The notes beneath the pieces were generated by a model that was not told where the DNA came from, ran no database searches, and worked only from the letters and a program-made list of their open reading frames with translations. Of a stretch of 37,258 bases of DNA, positions 7,412 to 15,260 are shown piece after piece. Both the position numbers and the translations under genes were made by a program. Position 1 is the stretch's first letter; the number at the start of each line of letters is the position of its first letter. The stretch comes from Pseudonocardia kujensis (GTDB taxonomy: Bacteria; Actinomycetota; Actinomycetes; Mycobacteriales; Pseudonocardiaceae), in the NCBI RefSeq assembly GCF_021283305.1, contig NZ_JAJSOK010000072.1:1-37258 (forward strand), written 5' to 3'.

Positions 7412-8580
7412 GGATCCTGCTCGGCGCCGACACCTTCGCGCCCGACGTCAACGGCGCGGCCCGGTTCGCCGAACGCCTGGCCACCGGCCTGGCCGGCCGC
7501 GGCCACGAGGTGCACGTGGCCGCCCCGTCGCCGGACGGCCCGTCCGCCGTGCACCGCTTCGGCCTCGACGGCCAGGTGGACGGCGACGTGACCGTGCACC
7601 GGGTGCGCTCCCACCGGTACCCGCTGCACGAGAACTTCCGCGTGTGCCTCCCGTGGGTCGCGGGCCCGGCGGCGGCGACCGTGCTGGCGGAGGTGGACCC
7701 GGACGTCGTGCACGTGCAGGCGCACTTCTCGGTCGGGCGCGGGCTGGCGGCGGCCGCGTCGGCCACCGGGGTCCCGCTCGTCGCGACCAACCACTTCATG
7801 CCGGAGAACCTGGTCGCGCACGCCCGGGTCCCCGGTGCCCTGCACCGGCTCGCGGCCCGGCTCGCGTGGCACGACGTCCGGCGGGTCCTCGGCCGTGCCG
7901 ACGCGCTGACCGCGCCCACGCCCCGCGCCGTCGACCTGCTGACCCGCTCGACCGGGTTGCCGGCCACCGCGATCTCCTGCGGCGTCGACGCGGCCCGCTA
8001 CGCCGGCGGTCGGGAGGACCCGACCCCGACGGTCCTGTTCGTCGGGCGCCTGGACCAGGAGAAGCGCGTCGACGAGCTGCTGCGCGCCACCGCCCGGCTG
8101 ACGGCACCGGTCCGTCTCGAGATCGTCGGCGACGGCGCCGAGCGCGGCGCGTGGCAGCGGCTGGCGGCGGAGCTGGGTCTCGGCGACCGCGTGGTGTTCC
8201 ACGGGTTCGTCGACGAGGAGACCCTGCTCGCGGCGTACCGCCGGTGCGCGGTGTTCTGCATGCCCGGGGTCGCCGAGCTGCAGAGCCTGGTCACCCTGGA
8301 GGCGATGGCGGCGGGCAAGCCGGTGGTGGCGGCGGACGCGATGGCGCTGCCGCACCTGGTCCGGCCCGGCCGGACCGGCTGGCTCTTCCCGCCCGGCGAC
8401 GTCGACGTCCTGGCCTCGGTCCTCGCCGCGCTGCTGGGCGACCCGGCGGCCCGCCGGCGGATGGGTGCGGCGGCCCGCGAGCTGGTCGCCGGGCACGCCC
8501 TCGAGGCGACGCTCGACGCGTTCGAGGAGCTCTACGGCCGGGTCGCCGCCCGGTCCGCGGCGCCCGCCCTGGCCGCCTGA
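7408..8580 (+). CDS. GT4-family glycosyltransferase
   Basis: A 390-residue GT-B fold enzyme. The N-terminal half has the acceptor-side signature ADTFAPDVNGAARFAERLA. The C-terminal half begins at VLFVGRLDQEKRVDELL and contains the donor-site motif E-x7-E in AELQSLVTLEAMAAGKPVV (Glu residues near 289 and 297). This places it in retaining family GT4, with a general likeness to mannosyl- and glucosyl-transferases of actinobacterial lipid synthesis; donor and acceptor are not certain. GTG at 7408 has GAGAGAGG 7 bases upstream, inside the end of the DMT gene. Last of the three coupled genes. Confidence 0.9.
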   Translation: MRILLGADTFAPDVNGAARFAERLATGLAGRGHEVHVAAPSPDGPSAVHRFGLDGQVDGDVTVHRVRSHRYPLHENFRVCLPWVAGPAAATVLAEVDPDVVHVQAHFSVGRGLAAAASATGVPLVATNHFMPENLVAHARVPGALHRLAARLAWHDVRRVLGRADALTAPTPRAVDLLTRSTGLPATAISCGVDAARYAGGREDPTPTVLFVGRLDQEKRVDELLRATARLTAPVRLEIVGDGAERGAWQRLAAELGLGDRVVFHGFVDEETLLAAYRRCAVFCMPGVAELQSLVTLEAMAAGKPVVAADAMALPHLVRPGRTGWLFPPGDVDVLASVLAALLGDPAARRRMGAAARELVAGHALEATLDAFEELYGRVAARSAAPALAA

Positions 8581-8927
8581 CCGAAGCCCCCGACGTCCGC
8601 GACACGCCCGGGAGAGGGCGACGCGCCGGGTCCCCGACACACCCCGGCGCGGTGAGCTGCGGGTTCGCGGCGGGCCCGGCGGCGGTCACGGAACTGTCGG
8701 TGGCCGGGGCTAGTCTGGCCGCACCCCCGGACCCGGGGACCCGACATCCGCCGGCACCGCACGGGCCACCGCCCGGTCGCCGGCCGTGCACCCGGACGCC
8801 GTACCCCGAGGGCGGCCGGGCGGCCGCCGTCGGGCCCTCGCGGGTCCGCCGCACCACCCGCGCGCGAGCGCGTGAAGGGAGTCTCGACAACAGATGGCCC
8901 CGGCGAGCGGGAACAGCGGAGCGGACC
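8581..8927. other. 347-base leader region before dnaE
   Basis: No gene is seen over most of this stretch. TAGTCT at 8711-8716 is a plausible -10 box and would give an mRNA leader of about 210 bases. Close to dnaE a 13-residue frame (ATG at 8894, stop TGA 8933-8935, reading MAPASGNSGADHD) overlaps the dnaE start by 8 bases. Its only ribosome site, GGGAG, is about 12 bases away, so translation is doubtful. Confidence 0.4.
8711..8716 (+). promoter_or_regulatory. Candidate -10 box for dnaE
   Basis: TAGTCT in GGGGCTAGTCTGGCC is the only good -10 match in the region before dnaE. No consensus -35 is seen, so this is a weak call. Confidence 0.3.
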
Positions 8928-11900
8928 ATGACTGACTCCTTCGTCCACCTCCACACGCACACCGAGTTCTCCATGCTCGACGGTGCGGCCCGGCTCGACG
9001 ACCTCTTCGCCGAAGCCGCGCGGATGGAGATGCCCGCGCTGGCCATGACGGACCACGGGAACGTCTACGGGGCGTACGAGTTCTGGAAGAAGGCCAACGC
9101 GGCCGGGGTCAAGCCGATCATCGGCATGGAGGGCTACCTCGCCCCGGGCTCGCGGCACGAGCGCAAGCGCGCCACCCTCGGCGGGCAGACGGTCAGCGAC
9201 GACAACCCGGGTGAGATGTACACCCACATGACGCTGCTGGCCGAGAACACCGAGGGGATGCACAACCTCTTCCGGCTCTCCAGCCTGGCCAGCCTCGAGG
9301 GCTACTACTACAAGCCCCGCATGGACCGGGAGCTGCTGGAGACCTACGGCAAGGGGATCATCGCCACCACCGGCTGCCCGTCCGGCGAGGTGGCCCGCCT
9401 GCTGCAGCAGGACCGCTTCGACGACGCGTGCCAGGCCGCGTCGGACTACCGGGACATCTTCGGCAGGGACAACTTCTTCTGCGAGTTGATGGACCACGGG
9501 ATCGAGATCGAGAAGCGGGTCCAGGAGGACCTCTTCGCGCTGAAGAAGAAGCTCGACCTCCCCGGTGTCGCCACCAACGACCTGCACTACACGTACCCGG
9601 ACGACACGAAGCCGCACGAGGTGCTGCTCTGCGTGCAGACGGGCAAGACCCTCGCCGACCCCAACCGCTTCAAGTTCGACGCGCAGGACTTCTACCTGAA
9701 GTCGGCCGCCGAGATGCGCGCGATGTGGGACCCGATCCACCCCGAGGCCTGCGACAACACGCTGGCCATCGCCGAACGGGTCGACGTGTCGTTCGGCCAC
9801 CAGGACCTCATGCCGCGCGCGCCCGTCCCCGAGGGGGAGACGGAGGAGTCGTGGCTGATCAAGGAGGTCGAGCGGGGGCTGCACAAGCGCTTCCCGGGCG
9901 GCGTCACCGAGCAGTACCGCCGGCAGGCCGAGTACGAGCTCGGCGTGATCATCCAGATGGGCTTCCCCGGGTACTTCCTGGTCACCGCGGACCTCATCCA
10001 GCACGCCAAGTCCGTCGGCATCCGGTGCGGCCCCGGCCGTGGCTCCGCGGCGGGCTCGCTCATCGCGTACGCCCTCGAGATCACCGACCTGGACCCGATC
10101 CGGCACAAGCTGATCTTCGAGCGCTTCCTCAACCCCGAGCGCATCTCCATGCCCGACATCGACATGGACTTCGACGAGCGCCGGCGCGGCGAGATGATCC
10201 GCTACACCACGGAGAAGTACGGCGAGGACCGGATCGCCCAGATCATCACGTACTCCACGATCAAGGCGAAGGCCGCGATCAAGGACTCCGCGCGCGTGCT
10301 GTTCGGCCAGCCCGGCTACTCCGTGGCGGACCGGATCTCGAAGGCCATGCCGCCGGCCGTCATGGGCAAGGACATCCCGCTGTCCGGGATCTTCGACCCC
10401 GGCCACAAGCGCTACGCCGAGGCCACCGAGGTCCGCGCGCTGTACGAGGCGGACCCGCAGGTCCGCGAGATCATCGACACCGCCCGGGGCCTGGAGGGGC
10501 TGAAGCGGCAGTGGGGCGTGCACGCCGCCGGCGTGATCATGTCCAGCAAGCCGCTGATCGACGTCATCCCGATCCAGCGCCGCGAGGCGGACGGGGCGAT
10601 CATCACGCAGTTCGACATGGGCGTCTGCGAGACGCTCGGGCTGCTGAAGATGGACTTCCTCGGCCTGCGCAACCTCACCATCATCGACGACGCGCTGGAG
10701 AACATCGAGCTCAACGGCAAGCCGAAGCTCGAGATCGAGTCCGTCGAGCTGGACGACCAGAAGACCTACGACCTGCTCGCCCGCGGCGACACGCTCGGCG
10801 TCTTCCAGCTGGACGGCGGACCGATGCGCGACCTGCTCCGGCGCATGGCCCCCACGGAGTTCGACGACATCTCCGCCGTCGGCGCGCTCTACCGGCCCGG
10901 GCCGATGGGCGCCAACGCGCACAACGACTACGCCGACCGCAAGAACGGGCGGCAAGAGGTCACGCCCATCCACCCGGAGCTGGCGGAGCCGCTCAAGGAC
11001 ATCCTCGGCGAGACCTACGGCCTGATCGTCTACCAGGAACAGGTCATGGCGATCGCCCAGAAGCTCGCGGGCTACTCGCTCGGCAAGGCGGACCTGCTCC
11101 GCCGCGCGATGGGCAAGAAGAAGAAGGAGATCCTGGACAAGGAGTACGCCGGGTTCGCCCAGGGCATGAAGGACCACGGGTACTCCGAGGCCGCGGTCAA
11201 GACGCTCTGGGACATCCTGCTGCCCTTCTCCGACTACGCCTTCAACCGCGCGCACTCCGCCGCGTACGGCGTCGTCTCCTACTGGACCGCCTACCTCAAG
11301 GCGAACTACCCGGCCGAGTACATGGCCGCGGTGCTCACCTCGGTCCGGGACGACAAGGACAAGGCCGCCGTCTACCTCGGCGAGTGCCGCCGGCTGGGCA
11401 TCAAGGTCCTCCCGCCGGACGTCAACGAGTCGGTGCGCAACTTCGCCCCGGTCGGCGACGACATCCGGTTCGGCCTGGGCGCGATCCGCAACGTCGGCTT
11501 CAACGTCGTCGACGCGATCGTCGCCGCGCGCAAGGAGAAGGGCGACTTCACCGACTTCTCCGACTTCCTGCGCAAGGTCGACGCGGTGGTCTGCAACAAG
11601 AAGGTCATCGAGTCCCTGATCAAGGCCGGCGCCTTCGACTCGCTGGGCCACTCGCGCAAGGGCCTGCTGCTCGTCCACGCGGACGCGATCGACGCGATCA
11701 TGAGCAGCAAGAAGGCCGCGTCGATGGGCCAGTTCGACCTGTTCGGCTCGCTCGACGGTTCCGGCGGCGACGAGTCGGACATCGGCGGGATCTTCGACGT
11801 GAAGGTGCCCGAGGAGGAGTGGGACACCAAGCACAAGCTCGCCGTGGAGCGGGAGATGCTGGGCCTCTACGTCTCCGGCCACCCGCTCGACGGTGTGGAG

Positions 11901-12458
11901 CAGGCCCTCTCGGCCAAGGCGGACACCCCGATCCCGGCGATCCTCGAGGGCACGGTCGGCGAGGGCGCGCAGGTCACCGTCGGCGGCATCCTCACCAACG
12001 TCAACCGCCGGGTGAACAAGAACGGCGAGCCCTGGGCGTCGGCCCAGATCGAGGACCTCGCCGGTGGCATCGAGGTGCTGTTCTTCCCGCGGGCCTACCA
12101 GGTGGTGGGCGTCGACGTGGCGGAGGACGCGATCGTGCTGGTCAAGGCCCGGGTCAACAAGCGGGACGACCGGGTCTCCCTGATCGCCAACGACCTCGCC
12201 GTCCCCGAGCTGCAGGCCGCGGGCGAGGCGGGGCTGCCGGTCAAGGTCAGCCTGCGCACCGAGCTGTGCACCCCGGAACGGGTGGCCCAGCTCAAGGAGG
12301 TGCTCACCCACCACCCGGGCACCTCCGAGGTGCACCTGTCGCTGGTCTACGGCACGAAGGTCACGCACTGGAAGCTGGCCGACACCCTCAAGGTCACCAA
12401 CACACCGGCGCTGATGGGCGACCTCAAGGCGCTCCTGGGCCCCGGCTGCCTCGGCTGA
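8928..12458 (+). CDS. dnaE: DNA polymerase III alpha subunit
   Basis: The replicative polymerase, 1176 residues, the usual size for DnaE1. The N-terminal PHP domain starts HLHTHTEFSMLDG and in this family carries a metal-dependent proofreading exonuclease. The polymerase core has PDIDMDFDERRRGE near residues 409-422, with two catalytic aspartates, and the block GPGRGSAAGSLIAYAL before it. FNRAHSAAYGVVSYWTAYLK is the conserved thumb/finger block. Later come a helix-hairpin-helix region and an OB fold (VTVGGILTNVNRRVNKNGEPWASAQIEDL) before the short tail. GGAG at 8918-8921 sits 6 bases before the ATG. A strong hairpin follows the stop. Confidence 0.98.
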   Translation: MTDSFVHLHTHTEFSMLDGAARLDDLFAEAARMEMPALAMTDHGNVYGAYEFWKKANAAGVKPIIGMEGYLAPGSRHERKRATLGGQTVSDDNPGEMYTHMTLLAENTEGMHNLFRLSSLASLEGYYYKPRMDRELLETYGKGIIATTGCPSGEVARLLQQDRFDDACQAASDYRDIFGRDNFFCELMDHGIEIEKRVQEDLFALKKKLDLPGVATNDLHYTYPDDTKPHEVLLCVQTGKTLADPNRFKFDAQDFYLKSAAEMRAMWDPIHPEACDNTLAIAERVDVSFGHQDLMPRAPVPEGETEESWLIKEVERGLHKRFPGGVTEQYRRQAEYELGVIIQMGFPGYFLVTADLIQHAKSVGIRCGPGRGSAAGSLIAYALEITDLDPIRHKLIFERFLNPERISMPDIDMDFDERRRGEMIRYTTEKYGEDRIAQIITYSTIKAKAAIKDSARVLFGQPGYSVADRISKAMPPAVMGKDIPLSGIFDPGHKRYAEATEVRALYEADPQVREIIDTARGLEGLKRQWGVHAAGVIMSSKPLIDVIPIQRREADGAIITQFDMGVCETLGLLKMDFLGLRNLTIIDDALENIELNGKPKLEIESVELDDQKTYDLLARGDTLGVFQLDGGPMRDLLRRMAPTEFDDISAVGALYRPGPMGANAHNDYADRKNGRQEVTPIHPELAEPLKDILGETYGLIVYQEQVMAIAQKLAGYSLGKADLLRRAMGKKKKEILDKEYAGFAQGMKDHGYSEAAVKTLWDILLPFSDYAFNRAHSAAYGVVSYWTAYLKANYPAEYMAAVLTSVRDDKDKAAVYLGECRRLGIKVLPPDVNESVRNFAPVGDDIRFGLGAIRNVGFNVVDAIVAARKEKGDFTDFSDFLRKVDAVVCNKKVIESLIKAGAFDSLGHSRKGLLLVHADAIDAIMSSKKAASMGQFDLFGSLDGSGGDESDIGGIFDVKVPEEEWDTKHKLAVEREMLGLYVSGHPLDGVEQALSAKADTPIPAILEGTVGEGAQVTVGGILTNVNRRVNKNGEPWASAQIEDLAGGIEVLFFPRAYQVVGVDVAEDAIVLVKARVNKRDDRVSLIANDLAVPELQAAGEAGLPVKVSLRTELCTPERVAQLKEVLTHHPGTSEVHLSLVYGTKVTHWKLADTLKVTNTPALMGDLKALLGPGCLG

Positions 12459-12481
12459 CCCCGGCGGGCCGACCCGGGCAC

Positions 12482-12527
12482 ACGCGACCGGTGCTCCCGC
12501 TCGAACGGAGCGGGAGCACCGTCGCGT
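12482..12527. terminator. Strong two-way terminator hairpin
   Basis: GGTGCTCCCGCTC (12490-12502) pairs perfectly with GAGCGGGAGCACC (12508-12520) around the loop GAACG. The stem continues as ACGCGAC with GTCGCGT after one bulged C. It lies exactly between the convergent ends of dnaE and the PaaX-type gene, so it can serve both. Confidence 0.85.
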
Positions 12528-12534
12528 AGGTGGG

Positions 12535-13434
12535 TCAGGCCGCCCGGCTCACGAGCGTGCGCCAGTGCGCCTGGGCCTGGCGCTGCCATCGCCTGTGCAG
12601 CGTGTCGAAGAGGGCGGCGGCGCGGGTCCCGGCCCACCCCTCGGGCAGCAGCTCGGCGGGGAGCTTGGGGTCGAGGAAGGGGAAGCGGCGCCAGGCGTGT
12701 ACCAGCAGCACCTGGTGGGTGAGCACGTCGGCGGGGCCGCCGGGGGCCGCGTCGGCGAACTCGGCGAGGAAGTCCTCGTACTCCCGCTCGACGGCCGCGA
12801 GGTCCCAGGCCTGCGCCACCACGTCGGCCTGCTCGCCGATCCGGCCGAACGGGCCGACGAACGAGCTGGTCACGGTCTCGAGGTCGAGGTCGGCGACCAC
12901 GTCCGCCACCTCGGCCTCCTTGCCGGGGTCGGGGGAGACCCACACGCCGGGTGCGGGGGAGCCCAGGCCCGCCCAGGCCAGCCGGGTGCGCAGCCGGTGC
13001 CGCAGCTGACGGCGGGCCTCGGGGACGCTGACGAGCAGGACCAGCCAGCGCCCGTCCCAGGCGGGGGCGGGGTTGCCGAAGGAGTAGATGCGCTCGGCGC
13101 CCGCGGAGAGGAGCCCCCGCCCGGCGTCGGTGAGCGTCCAGCGCACCCGGCGCCCGGCCCGGTCGGAGCTGACCAGGCCCTCGGCCGCGGTGCGGGCGAG
13201 CGCCTGCCGCGCCGACTTGCTCTCCACCCCGAGCCCACCCAGGACGTCGATCAGCACCTGGGTCCACACCGGCTCGTCGCGCGGCAGCACGAACTCGCCG
13301 AGCAGGGTCAGCAGCAGGGAGCGCGCGCTGGTCTGGCCGAGGCCGCGGCGGCGGGACAGGACCGGGTGGGAGCCCTCGAGATCCGCGACGTCGGCGCCCC
13401 CCGGACCGACGTCCGTGCTGGCTTCGGCGGACAT
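12535..13434 (-). CDS. PaaX-type transcriptional regulator
   Basis: A 299-residue protein of the PaaX family. The N-terminal winged helix is seen in SARSLLLTLLGEFVLPRDEPVWTQVL and SARQALARTAAEGLV, followed by the PaaX-like central domain (RWLVLLVSVPEARRQLRHRLRTRLAWAGLG) and C-terminal region (FPFLDPKLPAELLPEGWAG). The founding member represses phenylacetate degradation and binds phenylacetyl-CoA; no such genes lie nearby, so the regulon here is unknown. ATG at 13434 gives the usual length. A possible -10 box, TATCCT (13449-13444 on this strand), lies 9 bases before it. Divergent from bioA with 68 bases between. Confidence 0.85.
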   Translation of the reverse strand: MSAEASTDVGPGGADVADLEGSHPVLSRRRGLGQTSARSLLLTLLGEFVLPRDEPVWTQVLIDVLGGLGVESKSARQALARTAAEGLVSSDRAGRRVRWTLTDAGRGLLSAGAERIYSFGNPAPAWDGRWLVLLVSVPEARRQLRHRLRTRLAWAGLGSPAPGVWVSPDPGKEAEVADVVADLDLETVTSSFVGPFGRIGEQADVVAQAWDLAAVEREYEDFLAEFADAAPGGPADVLTHQVLLVHAWRRFPFLDPKLPAELLPEGWAGTRAAALFDTLHRRWQRQAQAHWRTLVSRAA

Positions 13435-13490
13435 GGTCGGGCCAGGATAGTGCCCCTCCTCGATCGCCCCGCGCACGACGGGCCGGGACG

Positions 13491-13496
13491 TAGGGT
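13491..13496 (+). promoter_or_regulatory. Leaderless-type -10 box for bioA
   Basis: TAGGGT is followed by 6 bases and the bioA GTG at 13503. There is no ribosome site before that GTG, which fits a leaderless transcript. No clear -35. Confidence 0.55.
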
Positions 13497-13502
13497 CCCC
13501 GC

Positions 13503-14918
13503 GTGACCACCGCCGATCCCCGCGCCACCCGCGCCGCCCGGCCCGACGGCACCGCCCGGCCCGACGGCACCGCCCGGCCCGACGGCACCGCCCGGCCCGA
13601 CGGCACCGCCCGGCCCGACGGCACCGCCCGGCCCGACAGCACCGCCCGAAGCGGCTCCGCCGACCTGCTGGCCGCCGACCGGGCCCACGTCTGGCACCCG
13701 TACGCCCCGATGCCCGCGGCCGTGGACCCGGTCCCGATCGTCGGCGCCCACGGGGTGCGACTGACCACGGTCGACGGCCGGGAGCTGGTCGACGGCATGT
13801 CGTCGTGGTGGGCGGCGATCCACGGCTACCGGCACCCGGTGCTCGACGCGGCGGTCACCGACCAGCTGGGCCGGATGAGCCACGTGATGTTCGGCGGCCT
13901 GACCCACGGCCCGGCGGTGGACCTGGCCCGGTTGCTGGTCGAGATCACCCCGGGGCCGTTGCAGCACGTCTTCCTGGCCGACTCCGGCTCCGTCTCGGTC
14001 GAGGTCGCGATCAAGATGGCGCTGCAGTACCAGCGCTCGCGCGGCCGCCCGGGCAAGCACCGGCTGCTGACCTGGCGCGGTGGCTACCACGGCGACACCT
14101 TCGGCGCGATGAGCGTCTGCGACCCCGACGGGGGCATGCACGGGCTGTGGCGCGACGTGCTGCCACAGCAGGTGTTCGTGGGCGCGCCACCCCGGGAGTT
14201 CTCCCACGACTACGTCGCCGAGCTGGCCGAGGCGATCGAGCGGCACGCGGACGAGCTCGCCGCGGTGATCGTGGAACCGGTGGTGCAGGGCGCGGGCGGG
14301 ATGCGCTTCCACGATCCGCGCTACCTGCACGTGCTGCGCGAGCTGTGCCTCGCCCACGACGTGCTGCTGGTGTTCGACGAGATCGCGACCGGCTTCGGCC
14401 GCACGGGCGAGCTGTTCGCGGCCGACCACGCCGGCGTCTCGCCCGACGTCCTGTGCGTCGGCAAGGCGCTGACCGGCGGCTACGTGACGATGGCGGCCGC
14501 CCTGTGCAGCACCGAGGTCGCCCGCGGGATCACCGAGGGCGAGGCCGGGGTCCTCATGCACGGGCCCACGTTCATGGGCAACCCGCTGGCCTCGGCGGTG
14601 GCGCTGGCGTCGACCCGGCTGCTGCTCGACCAGGACTGGCGCGGCCGGGTCCGCGGCATCGAGGGGGCGCTCACCCGCGGCCTCGCGCCGCTGCGCCGGG
14701 CTCCGGGCGTGACCGACGTGCGGGTCCTGGGCGCGATCGGCGTCGTCCAGCTCGACCACGGGGTGGACATGGCCGCCGCGACCGCCGCCGCGCTGGAGGC
14801 GGGCGTGTGGCTGCGGCCCTTCCGGGACCTCGTCTACACGATGCCGCCGTTCGTCTGCGACGACGCGGACCTCACCCGGATCACGGACGGGGTCGCCGCC
14901 GTCGTGGACGCCGCGTAA
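13503..14918 (+). CDS. bioA: Adenosylmethionine-8-amino-7-oxononanoate aminotransferase
   Basis: A 471-residue PLP enzyme of the class-III aminotransferase family that moves the SAM amino group to KAPA to make DAPA in biotin synthesis. Diagnostic segments are HVWHPYAPM, the SSWWAAIHGY substrate pocket, VFDEIATGFGRTG, and CVGKALTGG with the PLP lysine at 321. Residues 12-47 are an extra low-complexity extension of six ARPDGT-type repeats before the conserved LLAADRAHVWHPY start; normal BioA proteins begin close to that point. bioF, bioD and bioB lie 3 kb downstream, separated by a bicarbonate transporter fusion and a thioredoxin. Confidence 0.95.
   Translation: MTTADPRATRAARPDGTARPDGTARPDGTARPDGTARPDGTARPDSTARSGSADLLAADRAHVWHPYAPMPAAVDPVPIVGAHGVRLTTVDGRELVDGMSSWWAAIHGYRHPVLDAAVTDQLGRMSHVMFGGLTHGPAVDLARLLVEITPGPLQHVFLADSGSVSVEVAIKMALQYQRSRGRPGKHRLLTWRGGYHGDTFGAMSVCDPDGGMHGLWRDVLPQQVFVGAPPREFSHDYVAELAEAIERHADELAAVIVEPVVQGAGGMRFHDPRYLHVLRELCLAHDVLLVFDEIATGFGRTGELFAADHAGVSPDVLCVGKALTGGYVTMAAALCSTEVARGITEGEAGVLMHGPTFMGNPLASAVALASTRLLLDQDWRGRVRGIEGALTRGLAPLRRAPGVTDVRVLGAIGVVQLDHGVDMAAATAAALEAGVWLRPFRDLVYTMPPFVCDDADLTRITDGVAAVVDAA
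13536..13643 (+). repeat. 18-base in-frame tandem repeat, six copies, in bioA
   Basis: Six units of GCCCGGCCCGACGGCACC follow head to tail from 13536; the last differs by one base (ARPDST instead of ARPDGT). They encode an Ala-Arg-Pro-Asp-Gly-Thr extension at the BioA N-terminus. The near identity of copies points to recent slippage or expansion. Confidence 0.95.
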
Positions 14919-15260
14919 CACCGCGTTCACACCGCCACCACCCGATCGGGGCGTCTGTGGCGCCGACCGTCGTGATCCACACGATCGGGCCACGCGGTCG
15001 CCGGGAGGGCAGGTGCGACGCAGCGCGCTGCGCGGGGGTCTCACCCGAAAGAACCCTTCGGCGGTGCGGGCGATGGCGTCGGTCACGACCTGCCGGGCAC
15101 GCGGGGTGATCGATTCAGTGGAATCGGACGTTCCGGGACGGATCGCCGGGAACCGGACGGGCTCGCCATCCGATGTGATCAGTGGACAGACCGCCGCACG
15201 GCCGCACAGCCGCACTCGTGCGCCCCCCAGCCAGACCGACCCCTGACCGGAGGACCCGAC
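14919..15260. other. 342-base stretch between bioA and the SulP fusion
   Basis: No confident gene. It holds a hairpin (14941-14989), the inverted repeat CGATTC-AGTG-GAATCG (15111-15126), a near-inverted GTTCCGGG...CCGGGAAC (about 15130-15153), and TGTGATCAGT near 15174. The minus strand of ~15020-15185 reads like protein (ITPRARQVVTDAIARTAEG) without a clean start or stop, perhaps a remnant. Confidence 0.4.
14941..14989 (+). terminator. Possible terminator hairpin after bioA
   Basis: CCCGATCG (14941-14948) pairs perfectly with CGATCGGG (14982-14989), and TGTGG (14956-14960) with CCACA (14977-14981) inside it, with a 7-base bulge on one side. It lies 22 bases after the bioA stop. There is no T-run. 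Confidence 0.4.

Noticed and set aside
8532..12368. Very long open frame on the minus strand opposite dnaE
   Set aside because: It is a mirror of the high-GC codon pattern of dnaE. The dnaE frame has full family motifs; the other side gives a Val/Asp/Leu-rich sequence without any.
13536..13643. Collagen-like Gly-Pro-Gly-Gly-Ala-Val repeat on the minus strand
   Set aside because: It is only the reverse of the bioA tandem repeat, and its frame runs on through other genes without motifs.
14916..14931. GTAAC-N5-GTTCAC after bioA as a biotin-regulator (BioQ-like) box
   Set aside because: Half of it is the bioA stop codon, it is downstream of bioA and ~330 bases before the next gene, and the spacer is longer than I recall for BioQ sites.
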